Positions 36,336 through 43,872 of a DNA stretch of 45,493 nucleotides are shown here, in pieces; position 1 is the first letter of the stretch, and the number at the start of each line of letters is the position of its first letter. Position numbers and translations under genes: made by a program. This DNA is from Pseudomonadota bacterium (lineage in GTDB: Bacteria; Pseudomonadota; Alphaproteobacteria; Sphingomonadales; Sphingomonadaceae), in the NCBI GenBank assembly GCA_023424095.1, contig JAFAEG010000101.1, positions 1 through 45,493 of the forward strand, written 5' to 3'. Under the pieces are notes generated by a model that saw nothing but the letters and a program-made list of their open reading frames with translations, was not told the origin of the DNA and did not search any database.

Positions 36336-36811
36336 GCGGGCCCGATATCAACGATGTGCTCGCCCTCGTCGACTATGACGCCAGCACGGGCGTCTTTCTG
36401 AGCAAGAAATCGCAGGGGCGTATGGTCAAAGGAGCGCCCGCCGGGGCGCTTCGGTCGGATGGCTACCGGGTCATCAGCGTTCGGGGGAAATCCTACAGAG
36501 CGCATCGTCTTGCGTGGCTCATCAGCTATGGGAAATGGCCCGCCCTTATCGACCACATCAACCGTGATCGTGACGACAACCGGATAGCAAACCTACGAGA
36601 AGCCACGAAGCCGGAGAACATGGCGAACAGCGTTCTTCGGGACGGGAAACCGATCACGGGCACCCGGTGGGCGGCGCACGCGAAACGCTGGATGGCCCGC
36701 ACGACCATAGCCGGAAAAACGGTGTTCTTGGGCTACTTCGATACCCAGGAAAAGGCCGCGGCTGCTTACCGATCGAAGCGCAGGGAGCTCTTCCCGGAGT
36801 TCGCGCCATGA
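36332..36811 (+). CDS. HNH endonuclease with AP2-like domain
   Basis: A 159-residue protein of the same architecture as the one at 9651-10175. HNH core: His58 in RAHRLAWLISYGKWP, LIDHINRDRDDNR with Asp74-His75, NLREAT with Asn87; then an AP2-like DNA-binding part (GTRWAAHAKRWMARTTIAGK...FDTQEKAAAAY). The two differ greatly in sequence, so they were probably gained independently. Unlike the first copy, this one lies in line with the operon and is coupled by ATGA overlaps. Confidence 0.88.
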   Translation: MSGPDINDVLALVDYDASTGVFLSKKSQGRMVKGAPAGALRSDGYRVISVRGKSYRAHRLAWLISYGKWPALIDHINRDRDDNRIANLREATKPENMANSVLRDGKPITGTRWAAHAKRWMARTTIAGKTVFLGYFDTQEKAAAAYRSKRRELFPEFAP

Positions 36812-37137
36812 GCCCGCGGGAACACACCTCCTGGTCTGAGCAGTACCGCCTCGTCGCCAAGGAATACGTGGCGCTGAAGGCTGCCGCCGATCTGCTCGAA
36901 GAGTGCAAGTCGGCAACGCTTGCGAAGCGCATGGCGGCCCTTGGCGACATGCCTGTCAGCCGGGCGGAGATGACCGTGAAGGCCTCCGACGAGTGGGCCG
37001 ACTACATCGCCAAGATGGTCGCTGCCCGCGAGCAGGCGGAGATGAAGCGGGTCCAGCTGAAGTACCTGGAGATGAAATTTGCGGAATGGAACAGCCACAA
37101 TGCAACCGTGCGCGCTGAGATGAGGCTCGCGTCGTGA
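36808..37137 (+). CDS. Conserved-type phage protein, 109 aa
   Basis: A 109-residue helical protein. The C-terminal part has SDEWADYIAKMVAAREQAEM followed by QLKYLEMKFAEWNSHNATVR, a pattern I have met in many prophages of Hyphomicrobiales beside recombination genes. It may be an accessory DNA-transaction protein, but no activity is known. Starts at an ATGA overlap. Confidence 0.7.
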   Translation: MSPREHTSWSEQYRLVAKEYVALKAAADLLEECKSATLAKRMAALGDMPVSRAEMTVKASDEWADYIAKMVAAREQAEMKRVQLKYLEMKFAEWNSHNATVRAEMRLAS

Positions 37138-37430
37138 ACGGGCGGTTCGGTCAACGTCACGCGGCCCGCGCGAGAGGCCATGCCCGGCGCCGCGCAGAGG
37201 AACGCAGCGGCTGGGCGCTCTCCGAGCCTCAGATCAGAGCGCACGAGCAGGCGATCCGGAACTTCGAGACGCAGATCCACGGCTATGGGGCCGATCGCCG
37301 CGAGTTCCACGAGATCGAGGCCGAGGGCGGCAACTTCTTCGCCGTGTGGTGCCCGCACTTGCAGCAGATCGTCACCTACCTGAGCGGGCCGGAGCAGTGG
37401 CGCGGCGGGTTTTTGCGGAGGGCTTCATGA
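37134..37430 (+). CDS. Hypothetical phage protein, 98 aa
   Basis: A 98-residue protein starting with GTG (GTGA overlap). The N-terminus is very basic (RHAARARGHARRRAEERSGW), the second half is mixed and ends in an aromatic region (FFAVWCPHLQQIVTYLSGPE). No family recognised; it ends at an ATGA overlap with a tiny frame. Confidence 0.6.
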   Translation: MNGRFGQRHAARARGHARRRAEERSGWALSEPQIRAHEQAIRNFETQIHGYGADRREFHEIEAEGGNFFAVWCPHLQQIVTYLSGPEQWRGGFLRRAS

Positions 37431-37471
37431 GCCCCGTCGTCTTCAACGAGCCGGAGAGGGATGCAGCATGA
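37427..37471 (+). CDS. Possible 14-aa coupling peptide
   Basis: A 14-codon frame (MSPVVFNEPERDAA) whose ATG overlaps the previous stop and whose TGA overlaps the HNH start, both as ATGA. It fills the only gap in a chain of coupled genes, so it may act as a translational bridge rather than as a functional peptide. Confidence 0.4.
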   Translation: MSPVVFNEPERDAA

Positions 37472-37845
37472 CCCGCCGCTCGATCAGCAAGGCAACCCGC
37501 GTCCGCGTGTTCCTGGACGCCGATGGCATGTGCCACCTCTGCGGCCTCCGCATAGACGCGCCGAAACAGCGCTGGGAGGTCGAGCACGTCAAGCCGCTGT
37601 CCATGGGCGGGACGGACGACCGCGAGAACCTGCGCCCGGCCCATGTCGAGTGCCATGCGGTCAAGACGGCTAGCGAGGCCGCGCCACGCGCCAAGGCAGA
37701 CCGGGCCGGCGCCAAGCGCCTCGGCATCCGCAACCCTGTGCGGATCCAGTCTGCCGGCTTCCCCAAGTTCAGGGCGCAGGCCCGCGCCACCACCCCGCTC
37801 GAAAAGCAACTACCGCCACGACGCAATGGAGGGATGACGAGATGA
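37468..37845 (+). CDS. HNH endonuclease, zinc-finger type
   Basis: A 125-residue protein with a compact HNH fold: a CHLCG knuckle, then WEVEHVKPLSMGGTDDRENL and PAHVECHAVKT, giving the His, Asn and His of the metal site. The C-terminal third is basic with a proline-rich end. Such proteins may cut DNA at nicks or assist packaging or recombination. It differs from the two HNH-AP2 proteins and looks like an ordinary phage operon member. Confidence 0.88.
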   Translation: MTRRSISKATRVRVFLDADGMCHLCGLRIDAPKQRWEVEHVKPLSMGGTDDRENLRPAHVECHAVKTASEAAPRAKADRAGAKRLGIRNPVRIQSAGFPKFRAQARATTPLEKQLPPRRNGGMTR

Positions 37846-38231
37846 CGGAGCCGAAGTTCACCAAGGGGCCTTGGGCGCTTGGTGAAGCGCCATACGATTG
37901 CGAGGTCTTCGCAGCAGACGGGTTTTCGGTTGCTGACGCTGGCATTATCGCGTGCATCCACCGGGATTTCTATGCCGGCGCAATGGGCGATGGCCACTGG
38001 GCGACAACGCTCGGCGCGCACATTCGCCGCGCTGATGGTGAGCTCGCGGCCAACGCCGCTCTGATCGCCGCCGCGCCGGATCTATTTGAGGCGCTGAAGG
38101 CCAGCACCGTCCAGATGCGCATTTGGGTGGCCAGAAACGGCGACATGGTCGGGGCGCTGGCGGAACAGATCGCGCAGAACGAAGCCGCCCTCGCCAAATC
38201 CCTCAACACATCAAGCGAGAAGGACGCGTGA
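37842..38231 (+). CDS. Hypothetical phage protein, 129 aa
   Basis: A 129-residue protein of a common phage type: FTKGPWALGE at the N-terminus and ELAANAALIAAAPDLFEALK in the middle, both known from many prophages without assigned function. The C-terminal helix (GDMVGALAEQIAQNEAALAK) is amphipathic. Overlaps the HNH gene by 4 bp. Confidence 0.72.
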   Translation: MTEPKFTKGPWALGEAPYDCEVFAADGFSVADAGIIACIHRDFYAGAMGDGHWATTLGAHIRRADGELAANAALIAAAPDLFEALKASTVQMRIWVARNGDMVGALAEQIAQNEAALAKSLNTSSEKDA

Positions 38232-38232
38232 C

Positions 38233-38439
38233 ATGAGCGATGAACCGAAGTTTGCAATGGGGATGGTGCAGGGCGCGGCTTTGCTTTTGTTGGTCGAAGG
38301 CCAAACCATCAAGGTCGATGTCGGAAGCGCATTATACGCTGCCGAACTCGCTGCAGCCATCAACAAGGTGACGGGCGAAGCCATGGAAGATGCCATGGTG
38401 GCTGACTCGCGCGGAAACCCTGCCGAGTCCCGCCCATGA
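38233..38439 (+). CDS. Small hypothetical phage protein, 68 aa
   Basis: A 68-residue protein starting MSDEPKFAMGMVQGAALLLL; the segment is moderately hydrophobic but probably a buried strand rather than a membrane helix. It ends with a hydrophilic tail and overlaps the next gene by 4 bp. No family recognised. Confidence 0.6.
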   Translation: MSDEPKFAMGMVQGAALLLLVEGQTIKVDVGSALYAAELAAAINKVTGEAMEDAMVADSRGNPAESRP

Positions 38440-38615
38440 CCTGGTTCCACACCCCCGCGATCAGCCCAGAGCAAGGAGCCTTGGCGCTGATAGCCATCGC
38501 CTGCATCTCCATCCTCGGCTGGGTCGTCTCCAAGATGCTGACGTATCGGGAGCGCCCCGATCCCCACCAAGAGCCACTCGGAGAAGCGAGCACGCTGAGG
38601 AGGGAGAGGCGCTGA
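38436..38615 (+). CDS. Single-pass membrane protein, 59 aa
   Basis: A complete 59-residue frame starting at an ATGA overlap. One membrane helix (about residues 14-33, GALALIAIACISILGWVVSK) is followed by a hydrophilic, basic tail ending in RRERR. The stop shares a base with the next start (TGATG). Confidence 0.6.
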   Translation: MTWFHTPAISPEQGALALIAIACISILGWVVSKMLTYRERPDPHQEPLGEASTLRRERR

Positions 38616-38875
38616 TGTGCACGAGCATTCTGTTCACGCAGGAGGCGAAGCGCGTCACGAACGTGCGGGGCCTTGTCGCGGCTATCGGTGCGGAGGCGAT
38701 CCGCTTCCGGCCCGAACTCGACACCGACGACATCCGCGCCATCCTCGCCAAGCCCGATCAGTGCCTTTGCAGCGTCGATATCGATGAAACCGCTCGAGCT
38801 GCCGGTGTCGAAATCGGGCCCGATCACGATGGAGATCCGATGAGGTTCCTCTGGCCTGGGAGGGAGAGGCGGTGA
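38615..38875 (+). CDS. Hypothetical phage protein, 86 aa
   Basis: An 86-residue protein starting MCTSILFTQEAKRVTNVRGL. It has an Asp-rich centre (DTDDIRAILAKPDQCLCSVD) with a Cys-x-Cys, and a basic end. The start at 38615 shares a base with the previous stop. No family recognised; it lies just before the excisionase-like gene. Confidence 0.6.
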   Translation: MCTSILFTQEAKRVTNVRGLVAAIGAEAIRFRPELDTDDIRAILAKPDQCLCSVDIDETARAAGVEIGPDHDGDPMRFLWPGRERR

Positions 38876-39159
38876 GCGCCGGGGCGGTCTTGCTAGCTCA
38901 GGACGATGCTGCGCGCCGGCCGACGCCGCGGCGCGGCCTCTCGTGCGCTGAGGCGGCCGACTACATCGGCGTGTCCGTGACGAAATTCCTTGAGATGGTC
39001 GCGGACGGCCGGATGCCGAAGTGCAAGCAGATCGACCGCAGGCGCGTGTGGGATATTCGCGCGCTCGATCGATCTTTCGACATGCTCCCTGGAGATGAGA
39101 ACCCCGACACCGCGGACGCGAATCACCGCTTGCCGCAAGAGCGTGAGATCGTGCTCTAA
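38872..39159 (+). CDS. Excisionase-like HTH protein
   Basis: A 95-residue protein starting with GTG (overlap GTGA). A MerR/Xis-type winged helix is visible at about residues 22-62: GLSCAEAADYIGVSVTKFLE, MVADGRMPKCKQIDRRRVWD. Proteins of this kind bind att-site arms and direct the integrase towards excision. Its stop overlaps the integrase start (TAATG), the standard xis-int pair. Confidence 0.82.
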   Translation: MSAGAVLLAQDDAARRPTPRRGLSCAEAADYIGVSVTKFLEMVADGRMPKCKQIDRRRVWDIRALDRSFDMLPGDENPDTADANHRLPQEREIVL

Positions 39160-40304
39160 TGTGCGACATGGCGAACATTCGGCTGAAATACGTCACGATC
39201 GACCGCTCGGAGGGGCTGACGCGGTATTATCTGCGGCTGCCGGGCGAGAAGAAGAAGCGCCTGCCCGGCAAGCTGGGCGATCCCGAGTTCATGGCGGCGT
39301 ACCAGGCGGCCATTTCCGGCGTGCCGGCTCCTCAGCGACCGGACGGCACGGTCGCGAAGGCAGACAGCCGCGGAACGCTGCGGTGGCTCGTCGACGAGTA
39401 TATGCGCAGCGCCAAGTTCAAAGGGCTGGCAGAGGCGACCCAGAGCGCGCGCGGCAACATCCTGAAGGCGGTCGTACGGACGGCCGGCGATGCGAAGGTG
39501 AGCTCGATCACGGAAGAGACCATTCGCGCCGGTCGCGATCGACGCGGGGATACCCCTGCCGCCGCCAACACCTTCCTGAAGTCGATGAGCCAGCTTTTCG
39601 AATTCGCGATCGAGTACAAGCACGCGACGAAGAACCCGACCAAGGACGTGACGCGGCTCAGCCCGAAGAACAAGGGCGGCCACCACACCTGGACCGAGAT
39701 CGAGATCAACCGATTCTTCGAGGCCTATCCGCTCGGCACTACGGCCCATCTGTGCGCGTCGATCATGCTCTATACGGGCGTCCGGGTGTCCGACGCCGCC
39801 AAGATGGGGCGGCAGCATGTAAGCAAGGGCTGGATCAGCTTCCGCGCGACGAAGAACGGCGTCGCTGTGGAAATGCCGGTGGCTCCGGAGCTGCAGAAAG
39901 CGATTGAAGCGAGTCGCCCATCCAGCAAAGGGCACATGCACTTCCTGGTGAACGAGTGGGACAAACCCTTCAGCGTGAAGGGCCTCGGTCAGCGGATGCG
40001 GAAATGGTGCGACGCGATAGGCCTGAACCATTGCTCAAGCCATGGCATCCGCAAGGCCGGCGCCACGATCGCGGCCGACAACGGCGCGACCGAGCACGAG
40101 CTCATGGCGACCTTCGGATGGGAATCACCGAAGCAGGCTGCGCTCTACACGAAGAAAGCCAATCGCCGCCGGCTGGCAGGGTCTGGAGCCACGAAAATTG
40201 CGCTCTCCAAGGCCGAAACCGAGAACGAAATTGTCCCGCCGGCCCAGGGGGTGGTTTCCCCTCGGGACAAATCGGCGAAAAAACGTAAGGAAATCAACGG
40301 ATGA
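39159..40304 (+). CDS. Tyrosine-type integrase
   Basis: A 381-residue site-specific recombinase. After an N-terminal arm-binding part and a SAM-like core-binding domain (about 70-165), the catalytic domain shows Arg209 in LYTGVRVSDA, His295-x-x-Arg298 in SSHGIRKAG, Trp321 in the third motif (FGWESPKQAALY) and nucleophile Tyr330. It integrates and excises the prophage. The stop lies 9 bp before the 3' end of tRNA-Cys. The last 40 residues are a charged tail. An ATG at 39168 is an alternative start. Confidence 0.95.
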   Translation: MCDMANIRLKYVTIDRSEGLTRYYLRLPGEKKKRLPGKLGDPEFMAAYQAAISGVPAPQRPDGTVAKADSRGTLRWLVDEYMRSAKFKGLAEATQSARGNILKAVVRTAGDAKVSSITEETIRAGRDRRGDTPAAANTFLKSMSQLFEFAIEYKHATKNPTKDVTRLSPKNKGGHHTWTEIEINRFFEAYPLGTTAHLCASIMLYTGVRVSDAAKMGRQHVSKGWISFRATKNGVAVEMPVAPELQKAIEASRPSSKGHMHFLVNEWDKPFSVKGLGQRMRKWCDAIGLNHCSSHGIRKAGATIAADNGATEHELMATFGWESPKQAALYTKKANRRRLAGSGATKIALSKAETENEIVPPAQGVVSPRDKSAKKRKEING

Positions 40305-40313
40305 AAAAGATGT

Positions 40314-40340
40314 TGGAGGCCTCGCCCGGAATCGAACCGG
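40314..40340. other. Probable attR core in the 3' part of tRNA-Cys
   Basis: Integrases usually recombine within the tRNA 3' half and restore it. The integrase ends at 40304 and tRNA-Cys begins (3' end) at 40314, so the crossover is most likely in the T-arm/acceptor part. The duplicated segment at the left end lies outside the window, hence the limits given are approximate. Confidence 0.65.
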
Positions 40341-40387
40341 GGTGCAAGGATTTGCAGTCCTCTGCGTAACCACTCCGCCACGAGGCC
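40314..40387 (-). tRNA. tRNA-Cys (GCA)
   Basis: Read on the minus strand: acceptor GGCCTCG pairs with CGAGGCC, the D-arm has GAGTGGTTA, the anticodon loop is CTGCAAA with GCA, the T-arm CCCGGTTCGATTCCGGG is perfect, and TCCA follows, so CCA is encoded. The 3' end faces the integrase gene. Body 40317-40387 plus CCA. Confidence 0.96.
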
Positions 40388-40427
40388 TTCCGCCGCAAAC
40401 CGCTCTGCGCGGGCTGCGTCTGGAGCG

Positions 40428-40456
40428 GCTATAGCCATATGCGGCGCGGGCTGCAA
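40428..40456 (-). promoter_or_regulatory. Promoter of tRNA-Cys
   Basis: On the minus strand TTGCAG (40456-40451) and TATAGC (40433-40428) are 17 bp apart, placing the start about 35 bp before the tRNA. It lies on the chromosomal side, so the tRNA stays expressed after integration. Confidence 0.6.
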
Positions 40457-40526
40457 GCGGGTCGAGCACGCAATCCCGCCTTCCCCGAAAAAATGCGCTG
40501 CGGTGCAAACATTTTTCAAAACGGGG

Positions 40527-40555
40527 TTGCGTCCCCGGAAGTGGCTGGCTATACG
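40527..40555 (+). promoter_or_regulatory. Promoter of tRNA-Asn
   Basis: TTGCGT (40527-40532) and TATACG (40550-40555) with a 17-bp spacer; the predicted start is about 6 nt before the tRNA. It is divergent from the tRNA-Cys promoter. Confidence 0.65.
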
Positions 40556-40567
40556 GCCACTCATCGG

Positions 40568-40642
40568 TCCCGGATAGCTCAGCGGTAGAGCAATCGACTG
40601 TTAATCGATTGGTCGCAGGTTCGAATCCTGCTCCGGGAGCCA
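40568..40642 (+). tRNA. tRNA-Asn (GTT)
   Basis: Acceptor TCCCGGA pairs with TCCGGGA, the D-arm is AGCTCAGCGGTAGAGC, the anticodon arm CGACTGTTAATCG has GTT, the T-arm GCAGGTTCGAATCCTGC is perfect, and GCCA ends the gene with encoded CCA. All 75 bases fold without mismatch. Confidence 0.97.
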
Positions 40643-40651
40643 ATAAATTTC

Positions 40652-40690
40652 AAGGGCTTAGGCGGAACCCGCCTGAGCCCTTCTTGTTTT
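40652..40690 (+). terminator. Terminator of tRNA-Asn
   Basis: A 14-bp stem (40652-40665 with 40669-40682, one G-T pair, 3-nt loop) is followed by CTTGTTTT. It stands 10 bp after the tRNA and is a strong intrinsic terminator. Confidence 0.88.
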
Positions 40691-40791
40691 GTGCTTCGGC
40701 AGGGCAGGCGAGATTTTCCGCACCGCCGCTGCTAGGTTTTGCGGGCTGGAGAGCGGCGCGCATATGTGCCCTGACAGGGGAGATTTCGGCC

Positions 40792-41004
40792 ATGGCGGAC
40801 AAGAAGCCGATCATCGACGCGCTGGTGAAAAAGATCATTCATGTGACGGTCTCGGCCGACGGCAACGCCGAGGCGCTCATCGCGCTCGAGATCGAGGGCC
40901 AGGCGAATTTGCAGTTGCGCATGACACCCGAGATTCTCGCCCACCTCGAGGCCATGCTGGCCCAGGCCGCGCTCGAGCAGGCCAAGCTCCAGCCTCTGCA
41001 GTGA
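40792..41004 (+). CDS. Hypothetical host protein, 70 aa
   Basis: A 70-residue protein, MADKKPIIDALVKKIIHVTV at the start, then a strand-rich centre (EALIALEIEGQANLQLRMTP) and a helix with LAHLEAMLAQAALEQAKL. It looks like a conserved small cytosolic protein of Hyphomicrobiales; I do not know its function. A longer frame upstream runs through the tRNA terminator and is rejected. Confidence 0.7.
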   Translation: MADKKPIIDALVKKIIHVTVSADGNAEALIALEIEGQANLQLRMTPEILAHLEAMLAQAALEQAKLQPLQ

Positions 41005-41064
41005 CGGGAGAGGCCGGCGGCGACAGCCCCGCCGGTTGCGCTCCCCCGGCTTCGGCGATCAAGT

Positions 41065-42513
41065 CTATCGGATGGAGGCCAGGGCGGCCAGTGCACGCTC
41101 CCTGCCCTGGTCGAGCCCGATGATCGGCCAGGGATAGGTCGTCCCGAGCTTGATCCCGGCAGCGGCGAGTTCGACCTGCGAACAATTGCCGGGGTCATGT
41201 ATCGCGTCGTCCGGCAGGCCCGCGATCTCCGGCACCCAGCGACGCACATAGTCGCCCCGCGGATCGAACTTCCTGCCCTGGGTCACCGGATTGAAAATCC
41301 GGTAATACGGCGAGGCATCAGCGCCGGAGCCCGCGACCCACTGCCAGCTCGCCGCGTTGTTGGCCGGGTCGGCATCGACCAGGGTGTCCCAGAACCAGTC
41401 CTCGCCCGCGCGCCAGTCGATGAGCAGATGCTTGATCAGGAAGGATGCAGCGATCATCCGGACGCGGTTGTGCATCCAGCCCGTCGCCCAGAGTTCGCGC
41501 ATGCCGGCGTCAACGATCGGATAGCCCGTCAGGCCGCGTTGCCAGGCGCTGAGTGCATAGGAATCGCTGCGCCACGGAAAGGCATCGAAGCGCCGGTCAT
41601 AGTTCCGCGTGGCGAGGGCGGGGTTGTTGAAGAGCAGGTGGTAGGAGAATTCGCGCCAGCCGAGCTCGGAGAGGAATTTTTCCGCATCCCCCGCACTGCC
41701 TGCCGCCCGGCCGCTATCCTGCGCAGTACGCAGCGCTTGCCAGATCTGGCGCGGACCGATCTCCCCGAAGCGCAGATGCGGCGACAGGCGGGAGGTCCCG
41801 GCGTGATCGGGCCGGTCCCGGCGCTCAGCGTAGCCGCTCATCCCGGAATCGAGAAAGTCTGCGAAGCGCTCCACCGCCCCCGCCTCACCCGGCACCCAGG
41901 AATCGCGCAGCCCTGCTGCCCAGTCGGGCGAGGTCGGCTCGAGGCCGAGTTCGCCGACTTGAACAGCGTCTCGCGAGAGCGATTCCGGCAACGGACAGCG
42001 CCTGATGGCATCCGGCGCCGGCCGAGGGGCCGCAGGCTCGCCCCGGGCGCGCGCGGCGCGCCAATAGGGCGTGAACACCTTTACGGGCTCTCCGCGCTTC
42101 GTCGTGACCTGCCATGGCTCGTTCAGGAGCAGGCTGCCGTACGTCTCGACGGCGACGCCGTCTGCTTCGAGCTGGGCCTTGAGCCCCTTGTCTAGCGCGA
42201 TCGCCGGCGCCTCGTAGCGACGGCTCCAGGTGACGAGGTCTATCCCGGCCTCGGCCACGATCCGCGGGATGATGCTCTCGGGCAGGCCGCGCATCACCAC
42301 GAGTTCGCCGCCCTTCGCGGCGAGATCTCGTGAGAGCGAAGCGAGGGACCGCGAAAGCCACCAGCGCGATACGCCCCCCAGTGGCCGGCGGTCCCCTCCC
42401 TCGTCGAGGATGTAGAGGCACAGCACCGGGCCGTGCGCGACCGAACTGGCGAGCCCCGGATTGTCGGCGAGCCTCAGATCGTCGCGGAACCAGTGGAGCG
42501 AAGCAGCTGTCAT
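41065..42513 (-). CDS. phrB: Deoxyribodipyrimidine photolyase
   Basis: A 482-residue class I CPD photolyase-type protein. The N-terminal antenna-binding domain starts LHWFRDDLRLADNPGL. The FAD domain includes HAGTSRLSPHLRFGEIGPRQ, WREFSYHLLFNNP, GYPIVDAGMRELWATGWMHN and DADPANNAASWQWVAGSG, with RIFNPVTQGRKFDPRGDYVR near the end. It uses blue light to split cyclobutane pyrimidine dimers in DNA. A cryptochrome-like role cannot be excluded from sequence alone, but the motifs fit the repair enzyme. Confidence 0.93.
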   Translation of the reverse strand: MTAASLHWFRDDLRLADNPGLASSVAHGPVLCLYILDEGGDRRPLGGVSRWWLSRSLASLSRDLAAKGGELVVMRGLPESIIPRIVAEAGIDLVTWSRRYEAPAIALDKGLKAQLEADGVAVETYGSLLLNEPWQVTTKRGEPVKVFTPYWRAARARGEPAAPRPAPDAIRRCPLPESLSRDAVQVGELGLEPTSPDWAAGLRDSWVPGEAGAVERFADFLDSGMSGYAERRDRPDHAGTSRLSPHLRFGEIGPRQIWQALRTAQDSGRAAGSAGDAEKFLSELGWREFSYHLLFNNPALATRNYDRRFDAFPWRSDSYALSAWQRGLTGYPIVDAGMRELWATGWMHNRVRMIAASFLIKHLLIDWRAGEDWFWDTLVDADPANNAASWQWVAGSGADASPYYRIFNPVTQGRKFDPRGDYVRRWVPEIAGLPDDAIHDPGNCSQVELAAAGIKLGTTYPWPIIGLDQGRERALAALASIR

Positions 42514-42621
42514 GGTTCCGGGCTAATGCGGATGGCCGGCCGCTGCCAGCGGGAATCAGCGTTCGCCGGGCTTCATCACGCGATCGGGAAGATCGTCGAC
42601 CGCCTCGTCGGCCCCACGGTC

Positions 42622-42810
42622 CTAACCGGTCACGCCCTCCTGAAGAACCCGCGTCGCAGCATCGGCCTTGGCGTCCGGCGATGTCGGGATCGGCTTAGTC
42701 TCGGCGGTGGCGCCAAGGCCGATCGAATCCGGCTTCTTGCCGTCGTTGCGGGCGGCGGCGGCGAATGTGGCGAGCGCTTCCGGCTGGCCCTTGCCTTGTG
42801 ATGACATCAT
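42622..42810 (-). CDS. Small hypothetical host protein, 62 aa
   Basis: A hydrophilic 62-residue protein (62 with the first of two ATGs at 42810) that starts MMSSQGKGQPEALATFAAAA and continues with many Lys, Asp and Pro and a helical end. GGGAGGAG just before the start is a good ribosome site. It lies between the SDR and photolyase genes on the same strand. Function unknown. Confidence 0.6.
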   Translation of the reverse strand: MMSSQGKGQPEALATFAAAARNDGKKPDSIGLGATAETKPIPTSPDAKADAATRVLQEGVTG

Positions 42811-42886
42811 CTCCTCCCATCGAGCGATCAGGGAGAGAAAACGTGCTGCCGCGTTGCGGGTTCCGCGAGCCGCGATGGCGAAAGGA

Positions 42887-43690
42887 CTAGTCCTCGCGCC
42901 TGGGGATGCATCTGCGCGCGGCACGTCCCAGAAGGCGGAAATAGGCGGAATAGGGCAGCATCCGCGCCAGCTTGAGCGACCAGGCAATGCGCCGCGGCAC
43001 GGAGATCTCGAATCCGCCGCGCTCGAAACCGTCGACGATGCGCCGCGCCGCCTCCTCTGCACCCAGCATGAGTGGCTTGGCGAATGTCTTGGCGCGCGTC
43101 ATCGGCGTGTCGACGAAACCCAGGCTGAGCAGTTGCAGCCTGATTCCCTGCGCGTCGCAGCCGAACTTCAGCGACTCGCAGAGGTAGATGATCGCCGCCT
43201 TGGACGCACCGTAGACCCCTGCCCCCGGCAGCCCGGCATAGCCGGCGGCCGAGGCGTTGACGACGATCTGCCCGCGACGGCGCTGGCGCATGCGCTCCGC
43301 AATCGCCGCCAGGCCGCGTGCCACGCCGATCGTGTTCACGGCGAGCGCCCTCTCCAGGGCGGCGACATCGATGAGCGCGGTCGCGTCGGTCTGCGGCGCA
43401 ACGCCCGCATTGAGGAATGCCACCGCGATTGGTCCGTGCACGTTCTCGATCGTCTCGACGACGGCACGCATTGCATCAGGCTGGCTGACATCGGCGGCAT
43501 GGGCGACGATCCGGCCCGGCAGGCCTTCCGCCTCCCGCGCGAGATTCTCCAGGAGGTCGAGCCGGCGTGCGGTGACGGCGACGGTCCAGCCGCGGCGCGC
43601 CATCTCGCGCGCAACGGCCGCGCCGATTCCCGAGCTGGCGCCGGTGATCCAGGCGACGCCGTCCTGGGGACGCATCTGCGGCAGTGACAT
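42887..43690 (-). CDS. SDR-family oxidoreductase
   Basis: A 267-residue classical short-chain dehydrogenase/reductase. Cofactor loop TGASSGIG at 16-23 (an Arg pair after strand 2, TARRLD, points to NADP), NAG at 94-96, catalytic Ser147 in NASAAG, Tyr160 and Lys164 in YGASK. Substrate unknown. It is divergent from the alanyl-tRNA editing gene, with 182 bp between. Confidence 0.9.
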   Translation of the reverse strand: MSLPQMRPQDGVAWITGASSGIGAAVAREMARRGWTVAVTARRLDLLENLAREAEGLPGRIVAHAADVSQPDAMRAVVETIENVHGPIAVAFLNAGVAPQTDATALIDVAALERALAVNTIGVARGLAAIAERMRQRRRGQIVVNASAAGYAGLPGAGVYGASKAAIIYLCESLKFGCDAQGIRLQLLSLGFVDTPMTRAKTFAKPLMLGAEEAARRIVDGFERGGFEISVPRRIAWSLKLARMLPYSAYFRLLGRAARRCIPRRED

Positions 43691-43872
43691 TCAGGCTCCC
43701 GGGCGGGCGACGAACCCGCCCGCAATCTAGGTGGTGAGACGGCAGCGCGGAAGGCCGCGGGCCGCATTGCACGGTGTGCAACGCCGGAGCGGTGGCGAAC
43801 CCCTCGCCGTCCGTGCCAGTCTCCGCTCCAGCGGCACATGATGGTGCCCGAACGAATCCGAAAGCCAGACCC

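Larger units (their letters stand above)
1..40330. mobile_element. Temperate podovirus-type prophage, right part plus attR
   Basis: A contiguous phage genome occupies the window from its left edge to about 40.3 kb. Terminase, portal, capsid, tail, ejection, lysis, replication, recombination, immunity, excision and integration functions are all present without obvious frameshifts, so it may be inducible. Tape-measure, tail-tube and sheath genes are absent while a P22-type portal, SU10-type capsid and ejection proteins are present, which indicates a short-tailed virion. The left end is not in the window. The right boundary is placed in the 3' part of the tRNA-Cys gene because the integrase abuts it; the exact base cannot be fixed without attL. 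Confidence 0.93.

Noticed and set aside
40609..40791. N-terminal extension of the 70-aa host gene
   Set aside because: The frame runs back through the tRNA-Asn terminator and the tRNA itself; the ATG at 40792 is the sensible start.
41013..41035. Possible terminator between the 70-aa gene and photolyase gene
   Set aside because: A 7-bp GC-rich inverted repeat is present, but no T-tract follows on either strand, so I do not list it as a terminator.
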